The position numbers and the translations under genes were made by a program. Source: Mesorhizobium sp. Root552 (lineage in GTDB: Bacteria > Pseudomonadota > Alphaproteobacteria > Rhizobiales > Rhizobiaceae). From it: 43,244 nucleotides of DNA. Position 1 is the stretch's first letter, and each line of letters opens with the position of its first letter. Positions 1 to 7,907 of the stretch are shown one piece after another. A model generated the notes under the pieces. The model saw only the letters and a program-made list of their open reading frames with translations. It was not told where the DNA came from and ran no database searches. Location of the stretch: positions 1 through 43,244 of the forward strand of contig NZ_LMFV01000016.1 in the NCBI RefSeq assembly GCF_001427285.1, given 5' to 3'.

Positions 1-387
1 TCGGCTGTCGGCGCTTACGACAGCAACTGGGAAGAGTTCACCGGCAAGGTTCGCTTGGACGTGAACGCTTCCGAGCAGCTCTCGCTCTTCGTGATGGGTG
101 GCTGGGGTACGTCGGACGCTGTGACCGACGCTCTGAACGGCGGCCAGAACTTCTACAAGAACTGGGGCGGCGATTGGGCTGTCTGGGGCGGCGGCTCCTA
201 CCAGATCAACGAGAAGACCGCGTTCAACGTTCAGGCTTCGTATGACGATTTCGAGACTCTCGGCATCGTTGCCAACGTTGCTTACACGGTTGTCCCGGGC
301 TTCGTCGTTACGGCTGAAGTTGACTACTACGACACGCCTGTTGATGACGGTATCGGCGGCATCCTGCGCTTCCAGCGCTCGTTCTAA
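1..387 (+). CDS. Outer-membrane porin, C-terminal part (5' truncated)
   Basis: The frame is open from the first base, so the gene starts before the window and only about 128 residues are visible. The sequence has alternating polar/aromatic beta strands, many Gly, Tyr and Trp residues, and ends in a terminal Phe (FQRSF), the usual outer-membrane beta-barrel insertion signal. This fits the Rhizobiales porin family (RopA/Omp2b-like), which forms trimeric diffusion pores in the outer membrane. Highly biased codon use (GTT/GCT with CGC and AAG) suggests strong expression. A strong hairpin terminator follows 25 bases after the stop. Assignment to the porin family is fairly secure; the exact paralogue cannot be told. 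Confidence 0.85.
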   Translation, partial: SAVGAYDSNWEEFTGKVRLDVNASEQLSLFVMGGWGTSDAVTDALNGGQNFYKNWGGDWAVWGGGSYQINEKTAFNVQASYDDFETLGIVANVAYTVVPGFVVTAEVDYYDTPVDDGIGGILRFQRSF

Positions 388-412
388 TCAGCTGACAAGC
401 TGATCTGAGTTG

Positions 413-443
413 CGGCCCGTGATCTTCGGATCACGGGCCGTTT
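413..443 (+). terminator. Rho-independent terminator of the porin gene
   Basis: A perfect 12-bp stem (CGGCCCGTGATC at 413-424 and its complement at 429-440) closes a UUCG tetraloop at 425-428 and is followed by TTTCC. The UUCG loop and GC-rich stem make an exceptionally stable hairpin. The U tract is short. It lies 25 bases past the porin stop codon. Confidence 0.85.
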
Positions 444-838
444 CCATTTGCGCTACACATCATGAAATTTCTCTACCTCGATTTACCTGCTGCGCGGATG
501 CAAGCTCAAACCCTTTCTGACTTCGTCTTCGCAGTGCCGTGCAGGGATGGTCGTGCGTGACGCACTTGGAGCCAAGGGAGGCGACCTGTTAGATAACTTC
601 GAAGCCGCTTAATGCGCGCGATACATACTTCAAGCCGGATAGCTGCGCCTGGTATGAGGTGTTCCAACTAACACGGAGCTCCCAGAAGGCGGTGGAACGG
701 TCATGACGACGCTGATCCAGATGAGCGAATGGATGGCGAAGCTGTCGTGTTATTTGTCGCGACGCATAAGATGCGGCGCGCAGTCGCATGTACTATCGTT
801 AGCAAGATAGCCACCGTAGCTCCGAGACAGATTTTGTT

Positions 839-862
839 TTGTTGGTATTTTTGTTGGTATTT
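839..862. repeat. Perfect tandem repeat of a 12-bp unit
   Basis: The unit TTGTTGGTATTT occurs twice head to tail (839-850 and 851-862), inside the AT-rich part of the intergenic region. There is no third copy. No function can be assigned; it could be a slippage product or paired regulator binding sites. Confidence 0.7.
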
Positions 863-1163
863 GAAACAAGTCGTCAAAAAAATATCTTGTAATATCAGTA
901 TATTAATTCGTACGTTCGATGCCTCTTCTGGCACCATCTGATCCCGACTGCCAACGGGGTCGACAAGGCAAATCCTTTCACTCCGTCCTGTTCACCCCGC
1001 ATTTGTCGGGCCTCCTGCAGGCGCGTTCGGCTCTTGCCCGCTCCAGCCAACCGATCGTTTACCATAGGTGAAGCGAAACCAGACGGGTAACGCATGATTG
1101 TCTCTCGCCCCTTATGCTAGGCGCGACCTTTCAATGTGAAACGCCGGGTGAAGCGCTCGAAGC

Positions 1164-3101
1164 ATGTGCGGATTTGCTGGTTACGTCGGCCATGTGCATG
1201 ACGCGGACACGCTGCTGACGCAGATGACCGCGGCGATTGCGCATCGCGGCCCCGACGAGCAAGGCAAATTCATAGCTCCCGGCGCAGGGCTCGGCCATGC
1301 GCGGCTCTCCATCGTCGGGCTGGGCGATGGCCAGCAGCCGATGTCGGACCAGACCGGGCAATTGACCATCGCCTTCAACGGCGAAATCTTCAACTATGTC
1401 GAGTTGCGCGACGAGCTGCGGGCCAGGGGCCGGCGCTTCCGCACATCCAGTGATACCGAAGTCATCCTGCACCTCTATGACGAGATGGGTGAAGACTGCC
1501 TGTCGCTTCTCAACGGCGATTTCGCCTTCGCGCTGTGGGACCAGCGGCAACGGCGCATGATGCTGGCCCGCGACCGCATGGGCGTGCGACCGCTCTTCCA
1601 TACGCAGCGGGACGGAACGCTCTATTTCGCCTCGGAGATAAAGGCGCTTCTCAAGGTGCCGGGGGTTACGGCCGAAATCGATCCGATCGCGCTCGACCAG
1701 GTTTTCACGCTGTGGGCGCCCATCGCGCCGCGCACCGCCTTCCGCAACATCGATGAACTCGAGCCCGGCAGGCTGATGACCGTCGAGCAGGGCCGCACCC
1801 GCATCAGGACCTACTGGCAGCTCGACTTTCCGCATCGCGATGCTTCGCCGCGGATCGCCAGCGAAGCCGAGGCGGCAGAGGAATTGCGCGCGCTTTTGAC
1901 CGACGCGGTAAAACTGCGCATGCGCGCCGACGTGCCCGTCGGCTCCTACCTTTCGGGCGGGCTGGACTCCTCGCTGGTCTCGGCACTTGCCGCCGGCATG
2001 ACGCCGCAGGGTCTCAAGACGTTCTCGGTCACCTTCGACAGCGCCGAACACGACGAAAGCGCCTACCAGCAGGAGATGGCCGCCGCCCTTGGCGCTCAAC
2101 ATCGAATGGTTGCCTGTCACGAAGGCGACATAGCGCGCGTCTTTCCAGAGGTGATCCGCTTCACCGAACGGCCGATCATCCGCACCGCCCCTGCTCCGCT
2201 TTTTCAACTGTCCGGGCTGGTCCGCGACGCCGGGCTGAAAGTGGTCCTGACGGGCGAAGGAGCAGACGAGGTCTTCGCCGGCTACGATGTCTTCAAGGAA
2301 GCGCGCGTGCGCCGCTTCTGCGCCCGCCAGCCGGCCTCGCAGATCAGGCCGCACCTGTTCCGCAAACTCTACCCTTACCTGCCGGGCTTGCAGCAGCAGT
2401 CGGTCGAGTATCTCGCCGCATTCTTCGGCGCCAACGACGCCGCACCCGACGATCCGCTGTTTTCGCACCGGCCACGGTTCAAGACCACATCCGCCGCCAA
2501 GATCTTTTTCTCGGGCGACCTGCGCGAGACGCTGCAAGGCTACGACGCGGCGGACGACCTTGTTGGCCGGCTGCCCGATGCCTTCGCGCATTGGCATCCG
2601 CTCAACCAGGCGCAGTATCTGGAAAGCCGCTTCCTCCTGCCGGGCTACATCCTCTCCAGCCAGGGCGACCGCATGGCTATGGCGCACGGCATCGAAGGCC
2701 GCTTCCCCTTCCTCGATCACCGTCTCGTCGAGTTCGCCTCGCGGCTCCCGCCCGAAATGAAGCTGAAAGGGCTGGTGGAAAAGCACATACTGCGCAAGGC
2801 GGCAGGCGGCCTGCTTCCGCCCCGGATACTCGATCGCACCAAGCAACCCTACCGCGCGCCGGACAGCCAGGCATTCATGGGCAGTGGCGAGCTCGACTAT
2901 GTGCGCGATTGCCTGAACGAGAAAAGTATCGCGGCAGATGGCCTGTTCAACGCCAAGGCCGTGGCAAAGCTTCATCAAAAATGCAGCACACAGCCGGTGT
3001 CGGGCTTCCGCGACAATGCGGCCTTCGTCGGCATCCTGTCGACGCAGCTGTGGCAACGGAATTTCGCCGAAAACGGCAAACGGGCCGAACAGGCGGCCTG
3101 A
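1164..3101 (+). CDS. AsnB-type glutamine-hydrolysing amidotransferase
   Basis: A 645-residue class II glutamine amidotransferase of the asparagine synthetase B fold. Residue 2 is the catalytic N-terminal cysteine (MCGFAGYVG), released when Met1 is removed, and the glutaminase domain runs to about residue 210 (RGPDE near 28-32, FNGEIFNY near 71-78). The C-terminal half is the ATP-pyrophosphatase synthetase domain with the PP-loop SGGLDSS at 264-270 and TGEGADEVFAGYD further on. The family activates a carboxylate as an acyl-adenylate and amidates it with ammonia tunnelled from glutamine. Its length and its neighbours (ACP, acyl ligase, NadE-like protein) resemble AsnB paralogues of exopolysaccharide or secondary-metabolite loci more than housekeeping asparagine synthetase, so the substrate may not be aspartate. 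It is the first gene of a four-gene plus-strand set; the next gene starts 21 bases after its stop. Confidence 0.88.
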   Translation: MCGFAGYVGHVHDADTLLTQMTAAIAHRGPDEQGKFIAPGAGLGHARLSIVGLGDGQQPMSDQTGQLTIAFNGEIFNYVELRDELRARGRRFRTSSDTEVILHLYDEMGEDCLSLLNGDFAFALWDQRQRRMMLARDRMGVRPLFHTQRDGTLYFASEIKALLKVPGVTAEIDPIALDQVFTLWAPIAPRTAFRNIDELEPGRLMTVEQGRTRIRTYWQLDFPHRDASPRIASEAEAAEELRALLTDAVKLRMRADVPVGSYLSGGLDSSLVSALAAGMTPQGLKTFSVTFDSAEHDESAYQQEMAAALGAQHRMVACHEGDIARVFPEVIRFTERPIIRTAPAPLFQLSGLVRDAGLKVVLTGEGADEVFAGYDVFKEARVRRFCARQPASQIRPHLFRKLYPYLPGLQQQSVEYLAAFFGANDAAPDDPLFSHRPRFKTTSAAKIFFSGDLRETLQGYDAADDLVGRLPDAFAHWHPLNQAQYLESRFLLPGYILSSQGDRMAMAHGIEGRFPFLDHRLVEFASRLPPEMKLKGLVEKHILRKAAGGLLPPRILDRTKQPYRAPDSQAFMGSGELDYVRDCLNEKSIAADGLFNAKAVAKLHQKCSTQPVSGFRDNAAFVGILSTQLWQRNFAENGKRAEQAA

Positions 3102-3122
3102 AGCACAAAAGAAGGGAAACGC

Positions 3123-3386
3123 ATGGCCGAGGCAATCAAGGACAGGGTCCGCAATTTCATCGTCGAGAATTTTCTGTTCGGCGACACGTCCTACCAACTG
3201 GCGGATGACGCATCGCTGATCGAGAACGACATCATCGATTCGACCGCCGTGCTGGAACTGGTCGCCTTCATCGAGGACAATTTCGGCATCACCATGAGCG
3301 ATACCGACATCGTTCCTGCCAATCTCGACTCGCTTGCACGCATCTCGTCCTTCATCGAGACGCGCGCAGGGTCGGTCGCGGCATAG
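3123..3386 (+). CDS. Acyl carrier protein (phosphopantetheine-binding)
   Basis: An 87-residue acidic four-helix carrier protein. The phosphopantetheine attachment motif is IIDSTAVLEL with the acceptor Ser at residue 40; the usual DSL is DST here. The preceding SLIENDIIDS and the following FIEDNFGI match the ACP/PCP pattern. It would carry an acyl or aminoacyl chain as a thioester for neighbouring enzymes in the cytoplasm. A separate small ACP next to an AMP-forming ligase (starting 24 bases downstream) suggests that the ligase loads it, as in free-standing ligase/carrier pairs of biosynthetic clusters. It is unlikely to be the fatty-acid ACP (AcpP), which normally sits with fab genes. Upstream GGGAAACG serves as a weak ribosome-binding site. 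Confidence 0.88.
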   Translation: MAEAIKDRVRNFIVENFLFGDTSYQLADDASLIENDIIDSTAVLELVAFIEDNFGITMSDTDIVPANLDSLARISSFIETRAGSVAA

Positions 3387-3410
3387 TCGGACAGCGATGA
3401 GGGCAGGTCG

Positions 3411-4952
3411 TTGCGCATCGAGCAGTTTCTAACCGACAAGGCCGCAAGCCATCCGCGCAAGGTGGCTCTCGTCACCGATCGCAAACGGCTGTGCTACGAG
3501 GAGCTCGACAACCTTTCCAGCCGATTGGCGGGCGCTCTCGCCAAAAATGGCGTGAAACGCAACGATCGTGTCCTGATCTTCATGGACAATTGCTGGGAAG
3601 CCGCCGTCTCGATCTTCGCGGTTCTGAAGGCCGGCGCCACCTTCAGCCCGATCAACGCCTCCACCAAGGCCGACAAGCTGGCTTTCATCCTGACCGACTG
3701 CGAAGCCTCCGCCATCCTCACCCAGGCAAAGCTGATGCCGGTGGTTGCCGAAGCGGTTGCCGGAAAAGCTCCAATCTTCGTGGCGTCCACGCTCGGGCCC
3801 AACGGCCAGTGTCCGGCCGGCGCGGCTTCCTTCACGGACTGCCTCGCAAACGAGCCGCGGGAGATCGACCATCATGGCATAGATGTCGATCTTGCCATGC
3901 TGATCTACACTTCGGGCTCAACTGGCCGACCCAAGGGCGTGATGATGTCCCACCGCAATTGTGATGCGGCTTCGGACTCAATCACCACCTATCTGAGAAA
4001 CACGCCGGACGATATCATCCTCAACGTCCTGCCGTTGGCCTTCGACTACGGCCTCTACCAGCTTTTGATGGCGGTCCGGATGGGTGCAACGCTGGTTCTG
4101 GAAAAGTCCTTCGCATTTCCGCAAGCGATCTTCGACCGCATCCGGGAAGAGGGCGTCACCGGCCTGCCGCTGGTGCCTACCATGGCGGCTATGATCTTGC
4201 AGATGCGTGACCTTCAGCCGGGCTTCCTGCCCAGCCTGCGCTACATCACCAACACCGCCGCTGCCCTGCCCATTGCCCACATTGAGCGTATGCGGTCGCT
4301 TTTCCCCGGCGTGCAGCTCTATTCGATGTACGGCCTGACTGAGTGCAAGCGCTGTACCTACCTGCCGCCGGAAGAACTGGATCGGCGGCCGGGATCGGTC
4401 GGGATCGCCATTCCCAACACGGAAGCCTTCGTCGTCGATGAAGACGGCAAGCGGGCCGCACCGGACGTTGCGGGCGAGTTGGTCATTCGCGGACCGCATG
4501 TGATGCAGGGCTATTGGCGCAACGAAGCAGCCACGCAACGAATGTTGCGGCCCGGCCCCAATGCTTGGGAAAAGGTTCTCTACACCGGAGATCTGTTCAA
4601 GGCCGACAAGGATGGCTTTCTCTATTTCGTCGGACGCAAGGACGACATCATCAAGACGCGCGGGGAAAAGGTCGCTCCAAAGGAAGTGGAGGCGGTGCTG
4701 CATATGCATCCAGGCGTCGCGGAGGCAGTCGTCGTCGGGTTGCCCGATCCGGTGCTTGGACAGGCAATCAGCGCCCTTGTCGTGCTGTCGGATCCGGCGC
4801 TGACCGAAAAAGACATCATTCGCCACTGCGCTCACCACCTCGAGGATTTCATGGTGCCCAAGTCCATCGAATTCCGGTCGGAGTTACCGAAAACGGAAAC
4901 CGGGAAGATCAGCCGGCGGCTGGCGGCGGAATCCGTAGGGGCTGCACAATGA
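3411..4952 (+). CDS. AMP-forming acyl ligase (acyl-CoA/acyl-ACP synthetase)
   Basis: A 513-residue member of the ANL adenylating superfamily. It has the phosphate-binding loop YTSGSTGRPKG (about 166-176), the YGLTE adenine-binding motif, YTGDLF and the hinge region GRKDDIIKTRGEKV, and the catalytic lysine in PKTETGKISRR near the C-terminus. The reaction is ATP-dependent activation of a carboxylic acid, followed by transfer to a thiol (CoA or a carrier protein). Its position directly after the ACP gene suggests the ACP is the acceptor, which is inference. The start is taken as TTG at 3411, with GAGGGCAGG just upstream; no in-frame ATG lies nearby. The stop overlaps the start of the next gene in an ATGA. 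Similar ligases occur beside exosortase/PEP-CTERM loci, but no exosortase is present here. Confidence 0.88.
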   Translation: MRIEQFLTDKAASHPRKVALVTDRKRLCYEELDNLSSRLAGALAKNGVKRNDRVLIFMDNCWEAAVSIFAVLKAGATFSPINASTKADKLAFILTDCEASAILTQAKLMPVVAEAVAGKAPIFVASTLGPNGQCPAGAASFTDCLANEPREIDHHGIDVDLAMLIYTSGSTGRPKGVMMSHRNCDAASDSITTYLRNTPDDIILNVLPLAFDYGLYQLLMAVRMGATLVLEKSFAFPQAIFDRIREEGVTGLPLVPTMAAMILQMRDLQPGFLPSLRYITNTAAALPIAHIERMRSLFPGVQLYSMYGLTECKRCTYLPPEELDRRPGSVGIAIPNTEAFVVDEDGKRAAPDVAGELVIRGPHVMQGYWRNEAATQRMLRPGPNAWEKVLYTGDLFKADKDGFLYFVGRKDDIIKTRGEKVAPKEVEAVLHMHPGVAEAVVVGLPDPVLGQAISALVVLSDPALTEKDIIRHCAHHLEDFMVPKSIEFRSELPKTETGKISRRLAAESVGAAQ

Positions 4953-5932
4953 GCGTCGATTCATCCGCATTGCTGGCGCTCGACGCGGAAGCCGAAATCG
5001 ACCGCATCGCGACCGGCCTGCGTGAGCAGTTGCGTGGCATGCGCAAGCGCGGCCTGGTGCTCGGGTTATCTGGCGGCATCGATTCAAGCGTGTCGCTTGC
5101 CCTCGCGGTCCGCGCCGTCGGCGCCAGGAACGTGTTCTGCGTTTTCATGCCGGAAGACGATTCCGACCCTGACAGCCTTCGTCTAGGGCGGCTCGTTTCA
5201 AAAACCTTCGGTGTCGAGGCGGCGGTGGAAGATATCGGCCCGACCTTGCGCGCGATGGGGTGCTACGAACGCCGCGATACATTCATCCGGGAGCTTGTTC
5301 CGGACTACGGTCCGGGCTGGGCGTCAAAGATCGTCATCGCGAATGCGCTCGAAAGCGAGGGCTACAATATTTCTTCCCTCGTCGTGCAGGACCCACAAGG
5401 CCGCCAGACAAGACTGCGCATGCCGCCTGCCGTCTATCTCGGCATCGTCGCGGCGACAAACATGAAACAGCGTACACGCAAGCAGATCGAATATTTCCAT
5501 GCCGATCGCCTGAACTTCGCAGTCGTCGGCACGCCGAACCGGCTTGAGTACGATCAGGGTTTCTTCGTCAAGAACGGCGATGGCGCGGCCGACGTGAAAC
5601 CTATTGCCCACCTTTACAAGACGCAGGTCTATGCCCTTGCCGCCCACCTCGGCATCCCGGAAGAAATCCGAAAGCGCCCACCTACGACCGACACCTATTC
5701 GCTCGCGCAGACGCAAGAGGAATTCTATTTCTCGCTGCCCTACGATCGCATGGACCTATGCCTCTACGGTCTCAACAACGGCATGGCCGCTGAGGTAGTC
5801 GGACAGGCAGCAGGACTGACCGCCGAGCAAGTCGAACGGGTCTGGGCGGATATCACTGCAAAGCGCAAGGCGACGCGGTATCTGCATCTCGGCCCGCAAC
5901 TGATTTCAAAGGTCGAGGAGATCGGAGGATGA
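4949..5932 (+). CDS. NadE-like ammonia-dependent ATP-pyrophosphatase
   Basis: A 327-residue adenine-nucleotide alpha-hydrolase of the NAD+ synthase family. It has the PP-loop SGGIDSS at residues 41-47, GTPNRLEYDQGFFVKNGDGAADVKP-type residues that match the NadE ammonia/deamido-NAD binding region, and LYKTQVYALAAHLGIPE. It lacks a glutaminase domain, so it must use free ammonia or ammonia from a partner. Compared with the usual about 270-residue bacterial NadE it has an insertion around residues 110-150 (including NISSLVVQDPQGRQ). Its place at the end of a set with an AsnB-type amidotransferase, an ACP and an acyl ligase suggests a recruited paralogue that amidates a pathway intermediate rather than housekeeping NAD synthase; this is inference. 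The ATG overlaps the ligase stop (ATGA at 4949-4952), implying translational coupling. Confidence 0.82.
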   Translation: MSVDSSALLALDAEAEIDRIATGLREQLRGMRKRGLVLGLSGGIDSSVSLALAVRAVGARNVFCVFMPEDDSDPDSLRLGRLVSKTFGVEAAVEDIGPTLRAMGCYERRDTFIRELVPDYGPGWASKIVIANALESEGYNISSLVVQDPQGRQTRLRMPPAVYLGIVAATNMKQRTRKQIEYFHADRLNFAVVGTPNRLEYDQGFFVKNGDGAADVKPIAHLYKTQVYALAAHLGIPEEIRKRPPTTDTYSLAQTQEEFYFSLPYDRMDLCLYGLNNGMAAEVVGQAAGLTAEQVERVWADITAKRKATRYLHLGPQLISKVEEIGG

Positions 5933-5959
5933 TCCCAGCCGGTCTATGACTGGCGCGTG

Positions 5960-7078
5960 TCAGGCAAAACGCCCGCCGATCAGCCTGCTCCACTGTTCAC
6001 CTGCAATACCGTTCAGGAAGGCTTGCGACCCCGTCATTACCTTCAGCAGTTCTTCATCACGCGAATGGACGACCGTGGAGGCAACCGGCACAAAGGCGAT
6101 GCGTTTTGACAGCATCGCCTCCATGAGTACCGGCTGCGTACGGCCACGCAGGCCGCACACACCACGCGCCGCTGCATGATCTACAAGGCAATCGATGACA
6201 TGGCCCGCCTGACCGGGGCGCGCCAGAAGCTGAAGAACGCGGCCGATTCCCCCCGGCTTCGCATAGTAAGCAAAAGCGCCCACCACACTTCCCGACGGCG
6301 AAGCTACCGATGCAAAAACAAGTTCGCCGAGATCCGGCTTCTGCCCGGCATCGGCGAGAATCCAGTCGAGGGCGCTTGCTTCCCAGTCCGGCCTGAGAGC
6401 GAAGTGGCCGGTCAGAGGTTCCAGAAGCCGGGCAAACTCCATGCTCCCGATTTGCGAGACCTGCAGCGGCAGCGGCGGGCTCTGCTGACCGGCGGCTACC
6501 CCTGACCATTTGCGCGTGCCAGGCTTTATGCGTCGGTTGTGGAGCCCATCGACGACTGCTGTCAGTGGAGAAAACATCCGCAGCATGCCGATGCGGCTGG
6601 AGGCAAGGCTCGCGGCAAAACCTAGAGGTCGGATCACACGAACCCAGTCGAGGCTGTACTGCGACAGCACGGAACCGCGCAATCGAGTCCATAGCTGCGT
6701 GGCAACGTCGTTCGCAGTTTCGCTGAACGAGAGGTCTTGCGGCCCGTCGAGAAACGCCTTGAGCAACCGTGCGCCTGCCATTGGGTCTGTTTCGGGATTC
6801 GCGACCATCAGTGACCCGCAGATGGCGGCGCGCAGTTTTCGACCGTTGAACGTCATCGGCAGGACATGCGCACCAACAAAACCAGATACGCTGCTCGCAT
6901 CATCGACATGGACAAGCGAATTGATCCCTTCCCCGCACCCCGGAGCGTCCAGGTAGAAGCGGCGCATGTAATCGGTGAGCGAGGCTGGCGCAGGCGACGA
7001 CTTTTTACGCAGCACGCGTTGAAACATCTCAGCGACTGCTGGAAGGTCGGCTTCTTCAAACGCGCGAACCCGGCTCAA
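5960..7078 (-). CDS. GNAT-like N-acyltransferase protein
   Basis: A 372-residue protein whose N-terminus (VRAFEEADLPAVAEMFQRVL) has the opening strand-helix of GNAT acetyltransferases, followed by SGFVGAHVLPMTFNGRKLRAAICGSLMV, typical of the central GNAT sheet. A second similar unit (SVVGAFAYYAKPG onward) lies near residues 285-340, suggesting two GNAT-like modules. The start is set at TTG 7078: it forms TTGA with the stop of the upstream methyltransferase and has GGAG 8 bases before it, whereas longer forms would run deep into that gene in another frame. The gene is co-transcribed with the methyltransferase and convergent with the NadE-like gene (27 bases between stops). The donor and acceptor are unknown. 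It may tailor the product of the facing cluster, or be unrelated to it. Confidence 0.68.
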   Translation of the reverse strand: MSRVRAFEEADLPAVAEMFQRVLRKKSSPAPASLTDYMRRFYLDAPGCGEGINSLVHVDDASSVSGFVGAHVLPMTFNGRKLRAAICGSLMVANPETDPMAGARLLKAFLDGPQDLSFSETANDVATQLWTRLRGSVLSQYSLDWVRVIRPLGFAASLASSRIGMLRMFSPLTAVVDGLHNRRIKPGTRKWSGVAAGQQSPPLPLQVSQIGSMEFARLLEPLTGHFALRPDWEASALDWILADAGQKPDLGELVFASVASPSGSVVGAFAYYAKPGGIGRVLQLLARPGQAGHVIDCLVDHAAARGVCGLRGRTQPVLMEAMLSKRIAFVPVASTVVHSRDEELLKVMTGSQAFLNGIAGEQWSRLIGGRFA

Positions 7079-7803
7079 GCCACCGTCTCCGAAGACCTGG
7101 AAACCCCAAGTTTTCGCGCAATGGCAACGCGTGGCTTGCCATCCGCAAAAGCAAATTCGGGCTCGCCATATGCCTTGGTGCGCGCCAGCAGCGCGGCAAC
7201 CTGACGATCCTGCCCTGCGCCAAATTCGAACAGCAGCCATCCATCCGGTTTAAGGTAATCAAGGGCCTCCCTGATCATGCGCTGCAGGATGGATATTCCG
7301 TATGGGCCGCCGTCGAACGCCTCGCGTGGCTCGCTGCTCAGCAGGTGGGCGCTTTCATTCTCAAGGCGTGACGAAGATATGTAAGGGGGGTTGCAGACGA
7401 CCATATCAACTGCGCTCTTCAGCCCGTCAGCCCCGATTGCCGCAAACAGGTCCCCTTGGCGTATCGTCACCCGATCGGCAAGCGAATGGCGCAGGACGTT
7501 CGAGCGCGCCAAAGCGACGGTACTGTCGGTGAGGTCGGCCGCCCATATGCGCGCTTCAACGCAATGGCAGGCGACGGCAACGGCCAGATTTCCAGACCCA
7601 CAGCACATATCTACAACGACAGGCGCGCCCTCCATCGAACCAAGGATCGAGACCGCATTCTTGCCGAGTAGTTCGGTCTCTTCGCGTGGAACCAGCACAT
7701 CAGGCGCCAGTTCAATCTCGACGCCCATGAAACGGTGCAACCTCACCTGCGCGGGCATGGCATCATGGGATAGATCGGCGATATCCGGCACTGACAGCCC
7801 CAT
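7075..7803 (-). CDS. HemK/PrmC-like SAM-dependent methyltransferase
   Basis: A 242-residue class I methyltransferase with the N5-glutamine methyltransferase signatures: VLVPREETELL (about 37-46), SAM-binding VVDMCCGSGNLAVAVA (63-78), the catalytic NPPY at 138-141 and EPREAFDGGPYGI. In PrmC these enzymes methylate the glutamine of the GGQ motif in release factors. Here the PREETE motif lies only about 39 residues from the start rather than about 80-90, so most of the helical N-terminal release-factor-binding domain is missing. This argues for a different substrate, perhaps an amide nitrogen in a small molecule. The distal GNAT-like gene overlaps its stop. Short inverted repeats lie upstream at 7813-7846. 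The start has only a weak AAGGA very close to the ATG. Confidence 0.8.
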   Translation of the reverse strand: MGLSVPDIADLSHDAMPAQVRLHRFMGVEIELAPDVLVPREETELLGKNAVSILGSMEGAPVVVDMCCGSGNLAVAVACHCVEARIWAADLTDSTVALARSNVLRHSLADRVTIRQGDLFAAIGADGLKSAVDMVVCNPPYISSSRLENESAHLLSSEPREAFDGGPYGISILQRMIREALDYLKPDGWLLFEFGAGQDRQVAALLARTKAYGEPEFAFADGKPRVAIARKLGVSRSSETVA

Positions 7804-7812
7804 GGTCCTTGG

Positions 7813-7846
7813 GTGAATCTTTCACGCTTTACCAGTTCGAGGTAAA
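7813..7846 (-). promoter_or_regulatory. Two adjacent inverted repeats upstream of the methyltransferase gene
   Basis: GTGAA-TCT-TTCAC (7813-7825) and TTTACC-(7)-GGTAAA (7828-7846) lie 10-43 bases upstream of the methyltransferase start. Both are exact inverted repeats and could be operator sites. No regulator gene is nearby, so the assignment is tentative. Confidence 0.3.
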
Positions 7847-7907
7847 TGGAAGCTGACATTGCCCAATTGCATGCGACGGCCATCGGGTTCCTTCGCGGGC
7901 AAGGATA

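Larger units (their letters stand above)
388..1163. other. Long intergenic region without a convincing gene
   Basis: Apart from the porin terminator, nothing here reads as a real protein: the short open frames on both strands have no recognisable family, poor codon use and no good ribosome-binding sites. About 770-930 is clearly more AT-rich than the surroundings and contains a perfect tandem repeat at 839-862. It could be a decayed insertion or regulatory DNA. No tRNA or known RNA family was recognised. The promoter of the downstream amidotransferase gene should lie near the right end, but no clear -35/-10 pair could be picked. Confidence 0.5.

Noticed and set aside
589..1095. Small open frames on both strands in the intergenic region after the porin
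   Set aside because: They overlap one another, lack ribosome-binding sites and match no family I recognise. The YQQKYQQ stretch in one of them is simply the translated tandem repeat.
1131..3197. Open frame of 688 codons on the minus strand opposite the AsnB-type gene
   Set aside because: It is the antisense shadow of a well-recognised amidotransferase in GC-rich DNA; the translation has no recognisable family and there is no ribosome-binding site.
5938..5954. Short hairpin (6 of 7 pairs) between the convergent NadE-like and GNAT-like genes
   Set aside because: The stem is weak and has no U tract on either strand, so it is not called as a terminator.
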